Source: Patiria miniata (taxonomy: Eukaryota; Echinodermata; Asteroidea; Valvatida; Asterinidae). Taken from it: 64,000 nt of DNA. How positions within the stretch are numbered: the stretch's first letter is position 1; the number at the start of each line of letters is the position of its first letter. A model generated the notes under the pieces. It saw nothing but the letters and a program-made list of their open reading frames with translations. It was not told the origin of the DNA and ran no database searches. The position numbers and the translations under genes are program-made. Location: positions 12,884,711-12,948,710 of the forward strand of contig NW_024037052.1 in assembly GCF_015706575.1 (NCBI RefSeq), read 5' to 3'. Shown piece by piece: positions 38,501 to 53,500 of this stretch.

Positions 38501-41500
38501 GGAGCAGATACGAGACAGGAAGAAGGCCCAGCAACAGGGCAAGAGCACGGTGGCCATCCGCATCCAAGAAGCACCCCTGGACGAGATCCTGTTTGAGTCC
38601 GTCTCCAAGAGAGCTTGGACTGATCTACTGCTCCAGACACTGAAGGTAAGATGGGGTGGTGGTCTAAGAGGACTTAGAAGGCTGATAGGGGAGGATATCT
38701 ACATCACGGAAGCATTCATAAACGATATCCTGTGATTCCAGTCTGCTTCCAAAAGACATTGACTGATTTACCAGTCAGACACTGAAAGTAACATGGGTTT
38801 AAGCTCCAGGGAATGTATATGAATTTATTTCTATTTTTGTTCCAATTAACCCTACTGCTGTCTGAAAAGCACTGTCACTTGTCAAATTCAGTCAACAGAC
38901 AAAAGCAGGCAAGAAGTACCAGTATGGGCACAGCTGGCTTATCAATCAAGTACAGTTAAAGCATAGCTTTATCACGTTACACAAACAGTCACAGCCAGTC
39001 AATCCTGCTTTATGTAGGCTGGGTGCTCTTCACTGTTCAAAACAGTCACTTGATTGATTTTGACAGAAATGACAACTGTGCACAGGATTGCATAGGAGGG
39101 TTTTTCAACTTGTATGTTTTATTCCGACCAAAAAGCTTCCTTTTTCCTTTATTTGGACATCTGCAAACTTCTGAAGAAAAGGTTTTAGTTTTGGGCACAC
39201 ACAGATGTGCTTTGCGAGCAGACTGGTTCCTGGTCTGTACATTATTGATACAGATTGTAGGGCAGGAACCGGTTTACCCCGTGAGAACAGGAATTATTGT
39301 CTAGCAGCCAATAATTCAAAATTGTAAAAGTAATAATTCAAAAACTTAACATGGGCCTATTTTTTCTGTTGTAAACTCATTCCAAGGTGAATAACTTTCA
39401 TATTGCGAGATAAAGAGCAATTTAGAGAAAAGAATCTATCTTCGGGATGATACATGTACTCGAAAATAGCATAGGGAGTGCATCTTTAACTTCATTTACG
39501 TGTATTTGACTGTCTTTACAGGCTTTGGTGCTAGCCCGCATCACACCGCGTCAATTCAAAGCTCTCTCATCAGGATCATCCAGCTTGCCAGCCATCAACC
39601 CAGACCCACTGTGTAGTAACATCTACAGCGTAGGAGAACGTATCTTACTGGCCTGGCTGAACCATCACTATGAACAGCAGAGACACAAGATATGGAAGGA
39701 CTGCGATAAAGGTACTGTCAGTTGACCCTCGTGTTATTGAGTACATCACAAGTCCAGTCAAAAGTAAATCCCATGTCCATTCACAAGTGAATCACATGTC
39801 CAGTCAACAAGTCCAATCACAGTTAACTGGGGTTAAACAATGACAAAATAATGCCTTTGTCATTGGTCATTTGAATAACTTGACTTGACTTGACTTGGCA
39901 CTGGATGACTTGTGATGACTTGTGATGACTTGTGATGACTTGTGATGGCTTGTGATGACTTGTGATGACTTGTGATGACTTGTGATGACTTGTGATGACT
40001 TGTGATGACTTGTATTTGACTTGTGATGACTTGTGATGACTTGTGATGACTTGTGATGACTTGTGATGACTTGTGATGACTTTGATGACTTGTGATGACT
40101 TGTGATGACTTGTGATGACTTGTGATGACTTTGATGACTTGTGATGACTTGTGATGACTTGTGATGACTTGTGATGACTTGTGATGACTTGTGATGGACT
40201 TGTGATGGACTCGACTACAACACTGGTCTCCCGTAAGTTTCTGGGAATTGGAGAACCTTTCTGAATTCAACAAACTCCCGTAGTGCGTGGTATTAACCTC
40301 ATGGCACATCTGGTTTAATTTGAAAGGCTTGGACTATATTTCAATAATATTGTAAAGTGACAATATATTTTTACACCGAACAATACCGAATGCTGTTGTC
40401 AAAATACCAAAATACCAACAACCTCGGTACAAAAGTTCGTCTACGATTTTCCCTCTTAAATGTGGCCAGATGTGTGCAAAAGCCCTTAAACAAAAAGGTG
40501 ACAGAAACAACTTGGGGAAAGAGTTCCATACTGGGCCACCACTCATATTTCTTAATATAACCTGAAAGGTACCAAAAGTTGTAAATCTGATGAGGAAACA
40601 CTATTTAATGAGTGCAAAGATTCTTTTATATACTTGAACTTTTTCTGTCATGGCCCATAGACTTTGTGCAGGAGGTCTGAGTGGTGGCCAAGTATGGAAC
40701 TCTTTCCCAACTTGGCCAGATCTTTCCTCGCCTTCCACCGCTGTGACCCGGGTTCGATTGTTGCCTGGGCCAACATGTGGATTGGGTTTTCAGTCCCTAA
40801 TTGATTCCGTAGGTTTCTCGCTGAATATTCTTCTTTGCTTTTTCCTCCCACATCTAAAACTGTAATTTCTTCACATTGTCTTCTCTTTACTGGGCCCCCA
40901 TGGGAGACCAGTGGATTCCACTAAATGGGCTACCCAGTTAAAATAAGAATGAAATAAATAAATAACATGATTGTAGATGTTTGTGATCGATAATAAAAAA
41001 GTTATAATGTGAATGATGATGTTCCTTATTTTCTACTTGTCAGAGTCGGCATATTTTTTTGAAGCTCCAAGAGGTAACATGTGATACCTTTTTTCGCTAG
41101 CTATCGCTGAGCTAATGCAAAATATGCAATGCTGGTATATGGAATCACTGTACATGCTTCACGCTAAATCAAATTTCATATCATTATGGACATTATTGAT
41201 TTTTCATTACAATTTTTTTTGCTGAAACTGCACCTACTGCTTTGATGCTATAACTTGCTTTTTTTGTTTGTACAGGTGTGTGAAAACTGTGATTATATTC
41301 AGCTGAAATTAAATTTGAGTTTTCAGTTTGAATATTTGGATTGTGCCTTTGATTATACAAGCTTGGCATTTGGCACACAGTCAGAGAATGTCATGAGAAA
41401 GATATTTGGCTATAGGGCCATCGCAGATTTGTCTTTTAAAAAAAAATAGGTAGAATAACAAGCAATTTTCAAAATTTTCAAAATGGCTGCCATTGCTTGT

Positions 41501-44500
41501 TATTCTACCTATATTTTTTCAAAGGACAAATCTGCGATGGCCCTGTAGCCAAATATAGGTAACACACTGAGTATACAGTGTTTATACATCGGTGAAGGGC
41601 AAAACCTATATTGATTTACATTAGCCCCGATGCAATTCCATCTTATGAATAATGTGTGATGTGCTTGACACTCCTACAAAACGAAAGTAAAGTCACCAAT
41701 TAGCCATTGCTAGTAAATCCTTCAAAAGTTGCAGTCTTTTGTAAAACTCTGCTGTTTTTATATCAGTCAAACTTTATTTCAAAAACCCATGATCGACTGA
41801 CTGACTCACATTTGTCAAACAACATTAGAAAACTTGCGTACTTGTGTCAGTGATAAAATCGTCAGAACTAGATTTTTGTAACTTTGCTCTAATTTTGCAA
41901 AAGCATGCTGCATATATTGTGTACCATAAGCTGTTTGTGCTTTTGTATTGGACTGTACAAGGAAATGGGTAAAGCTTAATGTGGCTAAGTCGTTGCCTCC
42001 AAAGCTAAAAGGTAGAATGGACCATTTTTCATTTGTGCCATTTTTTCCCTTTTGAATCACCAAAAATGCTCAAAATCTAAAGACGGGTGCTTAACAACTA
42101 ACCCAATGAAGTTTGAGCTCTGTGAATGCTTTATGTGTCGAGAAAACACAATAAAATGGATCTCTATTTCAGTTCAAAAGTTGCTGAGTCGTATTTTGAA
42201 TTGCCCCCTCTTGTGACACAATCCCAAAGTCAGCATTTGGGACTTGATTCTCATTCAGCTGATTTCAACTACGTGATGTCACACACTGAACCGACGAATA
42301 ATAGCAGCTGAGAGCGCATTAGCGTCGTGTCAACGCTTGCACCCATTCACGGATTCACCCAATTACAAATCAACTACAAACGGCAATTTCAAAAAAATGT
42401 GTCACTACTTGACACATCTTTGGAGATAGCACTCTTTTATTTTTTTCTCTCAAAATGTCAGCATGCCAGAATGGATAATTTCACAGAGAGTTTAGTGTCA
42501 TTACTATCTTTACACCAAGTAAGCTTTTTAACAATAATTTGGTCCATTCCTTTTTGCATATCTGCAAATGGTCTTTAAAGGGAAAATACAACATTTGCAA
42601 ACATCAAAAAATAAAACTACCAAATCATTTTGAAATACCTTGCTGGACTGTTAGTGAATGACAGTGTAAAGCATCCTGTAAAATCATGGCACCTGGTATA
42701 CTGTCATTTTCAAGAAAAGTGGTATTTTTGTATCAATTTCCAACGCTGATCGGCCGATCAGCGTTGGAAACAACTGGCTTTTTTTCAAATACTGGCCCCA
42801 ATTGACCATCGCACTTGTTTGCAATCGATTACAAACCTATGAACGGGTACGAGCAAGCTAGACTGGTTCCCTGACCTTACAATTCCCCAATGTATGTAAA
42901 CTGCTCTCTTTCTTCTTATATGGAGTCAGGGAGCCAGACTACAGGAAAATGATCGTTTTTCTTGGTTTTTATAGCATTTTCGAACCCAAAACCTCAAAAA
43001 AGTCAGTGTAACTATATTTGCTATATATTTCCAACCCCCCAATTCCATCCATTTCTGAAAATTACAGCAAAAGCAAATGATGTATATTCCCTTTAACAAA
43101 AATATCTTCATCATAATTGCACCAATGGAAATCATGCATGGCATTACATCTATCTGCTTTGCAAATGCAGTCATCATGCAGTTGTCAGTGCAATGGAGCT
43201 AAAGCTGCATGTACATGTCCTACATTTTGTGTTAACTGCTTTATGTAGTTTGAAGTATCGGTAGAGTGTCTTTTCATTCCATATTTTTCTTTTCTTTCCA
43301 TCCAGGTGGGGTCCCACCCTCTCGATGGGTAGTCAACTTTGACTATGATCTCCTGGATGGCTTGGTGCTTGCTGCAGTGCTCGCAGCTCATGTACCATTC
43401 CTGGTGAGTTGATAAACTATTGGGCCATTACAAGCAAGACAATAGATTGATCCAGTAGGCTCAGCCCTCATATCTATGTTCCACACGGCAAGTTTCAGAC
43501 ACATCGAACAAGTCTACACACGTTGAAATTTTGTCCTGCTAACTACTGTGTCCGTAGCACTAGATATGTTGATTTGTATCGTCCAATGATATCCTTACAA
43601 ATGACAATTTTTTGTTATTGTTTTTGCCTCAGATCAAGAGCCATCTGCAGAGCATGTACACACAGCCAGCAACTGCCGAACAATGCCTTCACAATGCCCT
43701 CCAAGTGGTCAATGCATTCAGATACATCGGGCTGGACTATGATATTCAGGTTAGTCACAAGAAATCCCTGGAATTTTATTTAAAATCCGTTGTGATGTGA
43801 GGAAGGAACAATATTATTTTAAGTGTGGATTGACATGAACATTTAAAGCTGAATCAGCCTAACTGATCTACATTTTTGTTATGAGTTCACATGTATTGAA
43901 ATATTGCCCTATTAGCCAGGCAGTAGATGACTATTATCCTTCTGTAAGTTAACCATTTGCCTGTCCTCTGTTTTGCCTGGCCTTGGATATCTCTGATCTT
44001 AGCTTCATCTCCCTACTACTACTGCATATGCATCTGTTCTCACAGCCCTCTCAGCCAGTCGCTAGTTAAATATTTCCTTTCCATTATTCAACCATCTGAC
44101 ATTGTAGTTGACAGGCTATATAGATATGACTGATCCCAACCCCATCTCCTTGCTACTACTATATGTTCATCTATTGCCCTTACAGCCAGTCAATAGTTGC
44201 CTATTTCCCTTTTATTATTTTACCATCTGAGTTTGTATTTGACAGGCCATAGATATCAATGATCCAACCCCATCTCCCTGATACCACAATGTGTTCAACT
44301 ATTGCCCTCAAAGCCAGTCAATAGTTAACTATTTTCTCCTATTATTTAACCATGTGACTCTGTATTTGAAAGGTTATGGATATCACTGATCCAACCCCAT
44401 CCCCCTGTTCCTACTGTGTTCAACTATTTCCCTCAAAGCCAGTCAAAAGTTAACTATTTCCTTCTATAATAACCATTTGAATTTGTATTTGACAGGCTAT

Positions 44501-47500
44501 AGATGTCACTGATCCCAACCCCATCTCCCTGCTACTACTGTGCGTTCATCTGTACCAACGCCTGCCCCAGTACACACCACGGACTACCGTTGAATTTGTA
44601 GGGTCGCTGCATGCCTGTGTGGCACGTCAGGTAAGTTTCCAATATTTTTTGATAAAGAATTTTTTTTACCAATAGTTTTGCCACTTTTAAAAATTCATTT
44701 CGTTTGCAATTCATGGCCTATTTCCTCACCATACTCAGTATATATACAGCTTGAAATCACTGTTCTCTTGATTTTCTTCACCACAGGTTCGCCTGACAAA
44801 CCCCAGCACAAAACCCCTGATCTACCACGCAATGATTGCCGGCCGCGATGCCAGAGACTTCACCCTACCCAGGGGCAACACTGTCAGCATCGCCCCCAAG
44901 GGCAAGCACGACCTACCTGTGGAATTCACCAGTAGGTTCCTACGTCCTGCGGAGGGAGTACTGGTGCTTGTTGGAAGGAGGGCTGGTGCTGCTTGTGGTA
45001 CCACCTTGGTCTTCAACCTGAGGACTTCAATTGATAACATCACGCCCTCTGTAAGTTGTAGTTGCTTCAGAATGATGATATTACTCTAAAAAGAGGACAA
45101 CTTCAAGTTAGATACTTTGAATAATAGTAAAACTAAAAACTTATAGGTTGCCGCTATCTACAGAAGAAGCATGTGTTTAGATGTGATATGAAGAATGGTT
45201 GTGAAAGGTAATATACAACATTTGCAAACATCAAAAAACAAAACTTCCAAATTATTATGGAATAGTTTGACTGTAAGTGAATAATGGTCTCAAGCATCGT
45301 GTGAAATCATGGCACCTGGTGTGCTGTTATTTTCAAGATAAGTGGAATTATTGTATCAATTTCCAACAATGTTCGACTGACTTTTTTTCAAATACTGCGC
45401 CCCCCCCCCCCATTTACCAAATTTAGTCTACATTTTGTTTGCCGTTGGTTACACATCCGTGAACTGGTACAAGCCAGCTAATCTGATTCCCTGACCTGAC
45501 AATTCAAAAACGTCTATAAATTGCTCCTTTTCAGCTGAAGTAGGGTCAGGAAATTAGAATACAAGAACAGCATTTGTGATGCAATCAAGCTAAAATGAGT
45601 CGTTTGTCGGGAACTTTCATTTGGAGATTCAGGCCAAAATAAGGCCACTTCATCACATCTCTTGGTGTTCCGACTTCCATAATTATTGAACTAAAAATAG
45701 TATCTGCATGCGGTTTTTACAGCAGTAATGCTGAGATTGTGCTCTTTTAAAATCCAGGGTCGACAAACGACTCATTTAGCTTGATCGCATCACATTTTTT
45801 GGGTTTTTTTGCAGCATCTATGAACACAAAACTTTAAACACGTCAGTGCAACTGTATTTTCCATAAATAGTGACCCCCAAATCCACCCATTCCTGAAAAT
45901 TAAGGCAAAAGCAAATGTTGTATATTAAGCTTTTAAGTTATGTTAGTAGATTATTGGCAGATTGTTCCCAAAGTGACGGGCTGCAATAAAAAATTAACGT
46001 TGTCAAGACCCTTCAACCATGCAGAATGACAAACAAATGCAGATCATTATAAGTGTACAGTCAAATAAGACACTAACTTTATTTACTATTCATGACTTGT
46101 TTTGCTGCTACAGACAACAGTCAAATGCGAGTCCCCTTGCTACGAGCTACACAAGGTAGAGTTGGAGGTCACCAACCCATTCGACCAGGCAGGGGAGTTC
46201 CGTATCGTCCTGGTAGAAGCCAAGAGCCCCTTCCCTGGAACTGACGCTACCACTCAGAAGAATGGCCTGCTTAACCAGAAACAGGGCCCTCCTAAGAAGG
46301 TCCGATCCAAGACGGATCACGGACAGAAGAAAGAGAGGACTCCCAGCCCTCCGAAAGCTGACAATCAGAGCCCAAGGAGTGAGCTATTTGAACGTAAGTT
46401 CTTACTAGGAGTCATTCTCTTGAGATTTGCTTGTCTTAAAAAAAATTAAACAATATCTGTTTTTGGCAAGACTTTTATAAAAGCTCCAAAACTTTAGAAG
46501 AAATCATACTGTTCTGGTAGTAAATTTGTTGGAACATTCCAAAAAATTGTCGTGTCCGTGCACCAAGGTCGTATCTCCTAAAATGGCGTGTGACGACATG
46601 TACGTGAAACACGAGTTTCCAATGTCAAAAGGTTGTATCTCGCTTAAAATAACCAGATGTATACACAAAGTCAATGGACTTTGTGATACGTGAGATGTGA
46701 CTTCGTTGCACGGAGCATGTTCACGCAAGATACGACTTTGTTGCAGAATCGAGTTACCACCTTGTTGCACTTACGCAATTAAATGTGACATTTTTTGTGT
46801 CCCTGTAACACCTTACCTGTTTAATTGCCAAGCAAGTATCATTAAAATTGACTTCAAACTATTGTTTATTCGTTTGGCAGGTACTTTGCCTTACATAATC
46901 ACTCTTGGAGATAAAAGGCATTAAAGGATGTGTCCTAAATTTACAAAATCTTTTTTCAGAAATAACAGGGACACACACAACATTTTGCCTCAAATTGCCG
47001 AAATACATAAATGTTCACAGCTTAATCCTGTTCACAGCTTACTCCTTTTGAAATTGGCTTATATTTCTCCTGGATAAAAAGGTAGATAGAAAGAAAAACA
47101 GTCATATTAATTGAACTGAATCCTAGCCATTGTGAAGTTAGCCATACATCGCTTAAAAATATGCCGTTAAAAATCATTTGTGACATAATAGCAAGTGACG
47201 TCTTACGGCCAATCAATTTGCTGTATCCAAACCATGTGATAACAATCTGTCTCATTTCCACCAATCAGAGGACAGCAGTAACCAGCTGAGTGCCTTCCAC
47301 TGCGCCCGTCAGTCCCTCCAGCTAGACAGCCACAGCTCGGCGGTCATCGCTATCGACTTCCTCCCATTCCACACCGGCAAGCGCCAGTGCTCTATTCTCT
47401 TCATCAATGAATCCATCGGGGAGTTCCTGTACTCCATCGAGGCTGTGGCTGGCCTGCCCATGCCGTCAGCACTGCCTTACATGCCTACTAAGCACAGCGT

Positions 47501-50500
47501 ACGGATCAGCAGTGCTGCTGCAGCAGGTGGGTTGTATAAGGCCACATCCAAAGTATGGCTTGCAAATATACATGGGCCTATGGAAGCGGCTAAGTCAGCT
47601 TCCATAGACATTCGTGTTGTTGATGGCCATAGACAAGTAATTTGGACTTTTTAGGCTGATTTGCTATTGGGGCCAATTTTAGGGAGTTATGGGGGAAATA
47701 ATGCTCAGCGTGTTTGTGTGCTCAATAAAAATTAGAAAAAGTACCTGTAAATAGCATTTTAAATCATGTGACAATCCTAGTACTTTGCCCCTTCAGAATG
47801 GGTACAGGTACCCAATTACAAGTACTTGGACCTTGGGGTACAACTTTGGTGATCCAAGTCGAGTACTTGGACCTCTGAGCACAAGTATGAGTGCGTGGAC
47901 CTCTCTGAGTACAAGTACGAGTACTTGGACCGCCGAGTTCAAGTACAAGTACTTGGACCTCTGAGTACAAGTACGAGTACTTGGACCTCAGAGTACAAGT
48001 ACTTGGACCTTTGAGTACGAGTACTTGGACCTCCAACTACAAGTACGAGTACTTGGACCTCAGAGTACAAGTACTTTATGGAGTACTCAAGTGAAAAGAA
48101 TTAAAATCTCAAGTACTGAGTGGAATCTGAAACCACCAATTCAGCAACGTAGATGTTGTGGACTACAAATATTGATAATATCGAGCACGTGCATCTCCAA
48201 ATGAGGAGATTTTTTTTTTCATTCAAAGCTAACTTCCTCAATTTTTCCCCGAGTCCTTATAATCGAGTGCAAGTATTTGGATGATGGAGTACAATATCGA
48301 ATAGTTTAGTCAAAGTACTTTGCTTCTCAAGTATGAGTGCCAAGAATTCGAGTCTGAGTATTTTTATATTCGAGTACGAATACAAGTTTTCCTAATAAGT
48401 ACTCAAGTTGTACTCGAGTATGAGTACCGAGTATGAGTACTACAATACTGTTGAGTACTTAGGGTGATTTCTCTCCCCAGGCAATGGCCGTGGTGTCTAC
48501 GGCGGCGATGATCGCATCATCTACTGGCGTTGTGATAGCAACACTGTCCTCCACGAGGAGCTCACCATCCCTATCACTAACGCTGCCAGGGAGAAGGCCT
48601 TGGTGATTGCCGCTCAGCAGAGGATGACTGAGACAGAGATCAGACGTCGTCAGACTACTGGCACCCTGGCTAGCGGATCAGTGACGGCTGCTATTGCTGC
48701 GCTGGGATTGACTGATGAAACGGTTCTCACAGGTAGGTGGTCTTACATTGGGGGAGTTTCAAAACCGTAGTTTCATATGAGCTTGGCTATGGGATATATA
48801 TTTTCTGCCCCAGGAACAAGTTTACAGAAACAGAAATAGGGAATGCTGATGACGTCAAAGACAAAAAGGGGTGATTTATGTGGACCTGGGAAAAAGAAAT
48901 CACTTTTTGTCCTTAATCTGGTATCAGTGTTTCAGAGCCATTTGTAGAGTTTTGTTCTAATTTCAATTTCTGTGATAAATTGTTATAAGGAATATTTCCT
49001 GCGCATCTCAAGAGTTGAGCCCAGCTTTGAATTGACCAGACAAGTCCTGGTAAACATGGTGGTGGCAAGACATCTGCATTAGCAATCAGTATGTTTGGGG
49101 TTCGAGTCCCACCCAAGTAAACTTTTCAAGTAAATTTGAAAAATTCTCAATCACGGATTTTAGTAAAGCTCCAGATCCAAACATATATAAAAGTTAAACA
49201 TGTTTGAAATGAATTCCAACTTTTAAATACAGTGGTGGTTACTTATACATCTCAAAATTGGCAATACAGTAGTGCATTTTTTTCGTAAACAGAGCCACAT
49301 ATTTTTCCTATCAATCAGGTAAAACCAGCGCCAACCCCAACTCCAAATCAGACAAACCAGACGGTTGTCGCTTCACAGTGGAGGTCAACTCGAAATACTT
49401 TGAGTCGCCATCGTCTGTCTTTGTCCCTTCACCTTTGACCCTGAAGCCCAAGTCAGCCGCAGAGATTGTCACCAACGGTCACATGGTGGACCGCTCTTCA
49501 GCCGGGCTGGTCGGAAATGCAGGTAGGAACATTTCAAACATCTTGTAAATATTAGGCATTCAGATCCAACTTTAAACATGGGTCAGTTTTTTGTCGCACG
49601 TTAAAATGCGCATATATGTGAAATCTGTTTTGGTTTCCATGTAGCTCAGTTTTCATTTTGAAAATTTCCCACGGATGGCATTTCAGAACCTTTCTTTTTT
49701 ATCGGCTGAGAAGTTACTAAGTAATTTGTTAAGTTGGTGACAGGTACCCGATCCCATAATCTGGAACTGATTCCTGACATCAGCGGTCGGGTACTCAGTA
49801 CCCGGTTCCGATGCACTCTTCTTAGGGAAGATATCTCAGTTTTTATGAGGGAGAGATAGCCCATTGGATAACAACCCCCCCCCCCTTCCCCTTCCCCCCC
49901 CCCAAAAAAATTAATTACTGAACAGAAAAATCCAAGCCACTCATAAAATAAAGGTGAATTTTAAGTTACCGTAAAAATCACCATTAATGCATGTGAAGTG
50001 CACCAGTGTACATTATGTACATAAGTATTCCTACACTTGCAATTTTTGAACAGGGGTAAAAATTGTGAAGCTCTCCCGACCTACCTTTAGTGGAAAGTGC
50101 TATATAAGCACCACTCAGTAATTTTATTTCATCAACAGGTGTTATTCTGGACGATGGTACGGTCCGGCTGCCGGTCAAATTCACTCCCAAGAGTGCCGGT
50201 CACTACCCATGCCGTGTGGTCCTACGATCATCCAATGACATCCGTGTCTATCTGATTGAGTGTACAGTCAATCCTGAAGGGACGGCAGCTCAGATTGAGT
50301 TCACTGCGCCGGTGCATCAGTCGGTGTCTCAGGAAATACCACTGGTACGCCCTCCTGTATATGGCATTTTTGTAGAGTTCTTTAACCCTTCCCCCCTCCC
50401 TCTTCACCCTGGCCCCGCCCACTTTATCCTTCAAAAGTATCCTTTTGGAGTTTGAAAAGAACAAGGTTATAACTATTACACTTGATCAAATATTTTTTGA

Positions 50501-53500
50501 ATCTCTTCTGGACTTGTTTAGCACATATTGTTTTTTTGTTTTTTTTTAACTCTGGGTGCTGCTAAAAGTACTGAAATTTGATAAAGTGTTAATGTGAAAG
50601 AAAAGGTCTGCCTTGAAAAGTTGGTGTTTTCTGCATTCTTTAACTTCCTTCGGAAACTACTAACGGAAATTTCCAATGATCGTTGGAGAGGCCTTCATTC
50701 ATTGATTTCTTCAAAGTGACAGCTTGCCAGAAAGGATAATTTCACAGGGAGTTTAGTCCCATTTCTATCTTTAAACCAAGTATGCTTTTCAACAATAATT
50801 ACGTCAGTTACTGTTTGGATACCTGCAAATGATGGACTGTACCTTTAAGCCTCGCCCACTTTGCACATGGGCATCAACTTGTGCACATCATGCATAAAGT
50901 GCATGCACTATTGTCAGATATTTGGTTTCACAGCCATGGCTGTGATTGGTCAAAACTTCACGGGGGCGGGGCTTAAGGAGTGGTCTATTATGTAAATTAC
51001 CCAATTTGCATTGGTAATTTTGTTTCAGGTGAATCAGACCAGCGTTGATTGGCCCCTGACTGCATCCATTGATGGCCAGGGATTCTACGGTCCTCCCTTC
51101 ATCATGGCCAAGGCAATGCAGACTACACAGTATCCACTCATGTTCAGACCGGCCTTCGAGACCCTCGTCTCGGTAAGTCGTTCGATATAGACTGTTTGCA
51201 CTGCTGCCATCTTTGAGGCGTGTGCTTTTTTTCTTCAAAGTGGATGCGCCTGAGTAGACCTCTTGTGCAGTCATTATTGATGAATTAACATAACAACACA
51301 CACCTCCAAGATGACTGCTGAATGCAGTACAGTGGAACGTCACTATAACGAACATCGCGGGATCCACAGAAAATGTTCGTAATAGCGATTGTTCGGTATA
51401 GCGATTTTAAGCTGCCGGTGCTCCGGTACTCACTTTTCGATAAATGGCGCCCTTCAGAACTTCACCCTGCACGCCCTGGTAGTTACTGAAAGACGACTTT
51501 GAACACGTGCCGACTATTGAATAATGTAATTACACAGTTTTGGGCTTACTACCAACATCGATGGGTGGCTTTCCCCTTGTATGCCTTGGGGAAATAATAG
51601 CCACCTTCGCTCTTCTGTTGACGGTTTTCAACACCAATGTTCGGTTGGTTTTGTACACAAAAATCGGGAGCCAAGGACGATGTTTGGTATAGCAGAAGGT
51701 TTGGTATAGCGGTGTTCAGTATAGCGACATTCCACTGCAGATCTATTGTTTTCTTTTGCTAATGGCACCGAATCTGACCAATTGAGGGCGCTGTTTATTT
51801 AATATATTCAAATTTAGGCCTTTAATATGGTGTTATACTCTTGATTTAATCTTTAGTTTTGTACTTGATTTTGTTTTGCTGTGCTTATTTTGAGTAAATT
51901 TTCATTTTTGTTGGAAGAACTTTCGTTAAGTTCCCCCTTTCTGTATTATTCATGATGTATTGTGCATTTTCCTAAGCCTGCTCGCAAGGGTGGTACAACC
52001 CACTTCAAGCTTGATTATGCGGTAAGGTATAATTCTGCACCGAGACAAATATGTTGCAAGCTACCAAACTGCACGCAATTCCCACTTGCAATGCAAATTG
52101 TTTCAATTGCCCTGAACACGTCACCAAATTGCTTTCACTCTCATTTGTATGACCTGTTAATTTCTTGCTTTCCTTTCCAAGCTTTCTGTGAGATAAACTC
52201 ATCCTGTTTTTTGAAATCTGATATAAAAAAAATGTGTTTTTGAACAATACAGTTACCTTCTTGTTCATGGTCAGAGTACCGAAGTGTGACGTCATTTTGA
52301 AACGGGAAGTGTAATGCAAACGAATGGAGTACGCGCGCATGTTGGCTCATGGGCTGAATCACGCGCTAATATCTTTAACACACATAATTATACCAAAGTT
52401 TTATATAGCGCAGGTATCTACCAACAATAAGGTACTCGAGGCGCTGGAAATTATGTCTATTATTAGAGACAGGTTAATGAAGTACATGAGAAATATGAGA
52501 ACCATTATGTAGCACCTTTATAATGGTTTACAAGGTGCTGTGCCGCATATTGCAGCCACTGCCAGAAACACCGGGGCAAACCCCTTCTCTTAGCGATAAG
52601 TGTTACTGGGTTCTTTAACGTGCATTACAAAACACACAGGACCTACGGCTTTACGTCCCATCCAAAGGACGAAGCAACAATGGTAAAGTGCCTTGCTCAA
52701 GAGCACAAGCACCATGTTCCCACGGTCAGGATTTGAACCCATGTACCATGGTACACAAATCGAACACCGTAACCATTGGACCACAGCACCCCATAATTGT
52801 GTGCGTGATGTATTCACTTTGGTACTCTATAATGTTGGAAAGTTACCATTCCCCCCCCCCCCCCCCCCTCTCTAACAAAAATGATTATTGGGTTTTGCCC
52901 ATCATTTTATGAACACTATATACTCAGTGTTGTCCCGAGAGCTTGTGAGAAAATATTCACAAACTACTTGGGTGGGACTCAAACCCACGACCTCCTGCTT
53001 ACTAGTGCAGACGTGTTACCACCGAGCTTATCAGGTTTGGCTGACTGGTTTGAATCTGATATACAAGCAGGTACTGCAACCAAACCAAAAATACTGATCA
53101 AGTTTTTTTACAGGACACAAGTACAGTTTTGACAATTCATAACAAGAAAATTGTACTTTCAAACTGAAATTAAACAGATAGCAAATTTGTACGGTTTTGT
53201 ATCAGACTTCGTTTCTTAGCATTTGCCTTTGATAGCGTATGGCTTGTCCATGGAGTAAGACTTAGACCCAGGTATTATTCTCTGTCTCACAGGGCAAGTT
53301 GGTGTTGACTAACAGCGAGGACGGCACAGAGCATCATTTCAGACTCAAGGGAGAAGGGCAGAAGCCGCTGGCTCTGGATCACGTTATCTTAGAATGCCAG
53401 GCACGTCAGTCGTAAGTACACAAATGGGAAATCAATATTTTGTCGGGTGCACCACGTTATTTGTGCCACATCTTCTGTGCACTTTGTCCACACGATAGAT

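Noticed and set aside
39860-40309. 149-residue minus-strand open frame rich in HKSSQVITS
   Set aside because: It is the translation of the 10-bp minisatellite. Long frames arise because the unit avoids stops in that phase.
44090-44495. Additional CH-domain exons upstream of exon 30
   Set aside because: The copies have lost the frame and partly the acceptor, and the exon 29 to exon 30 (44496) junction gives an exact CFAP47 match without them.
51888-52512. Several 60-110 residue frames in intron 37
   Set aside because: No domain similarity, no splice support and overlapping frames on both strands.
52880-53060. Functional tRNA genes (also 49050, 59838, 22732)
   Set aside because: A- and B-box-like words are present, but acceptor and anticodon stems do not close properly and the sequences lie in repeated elements.
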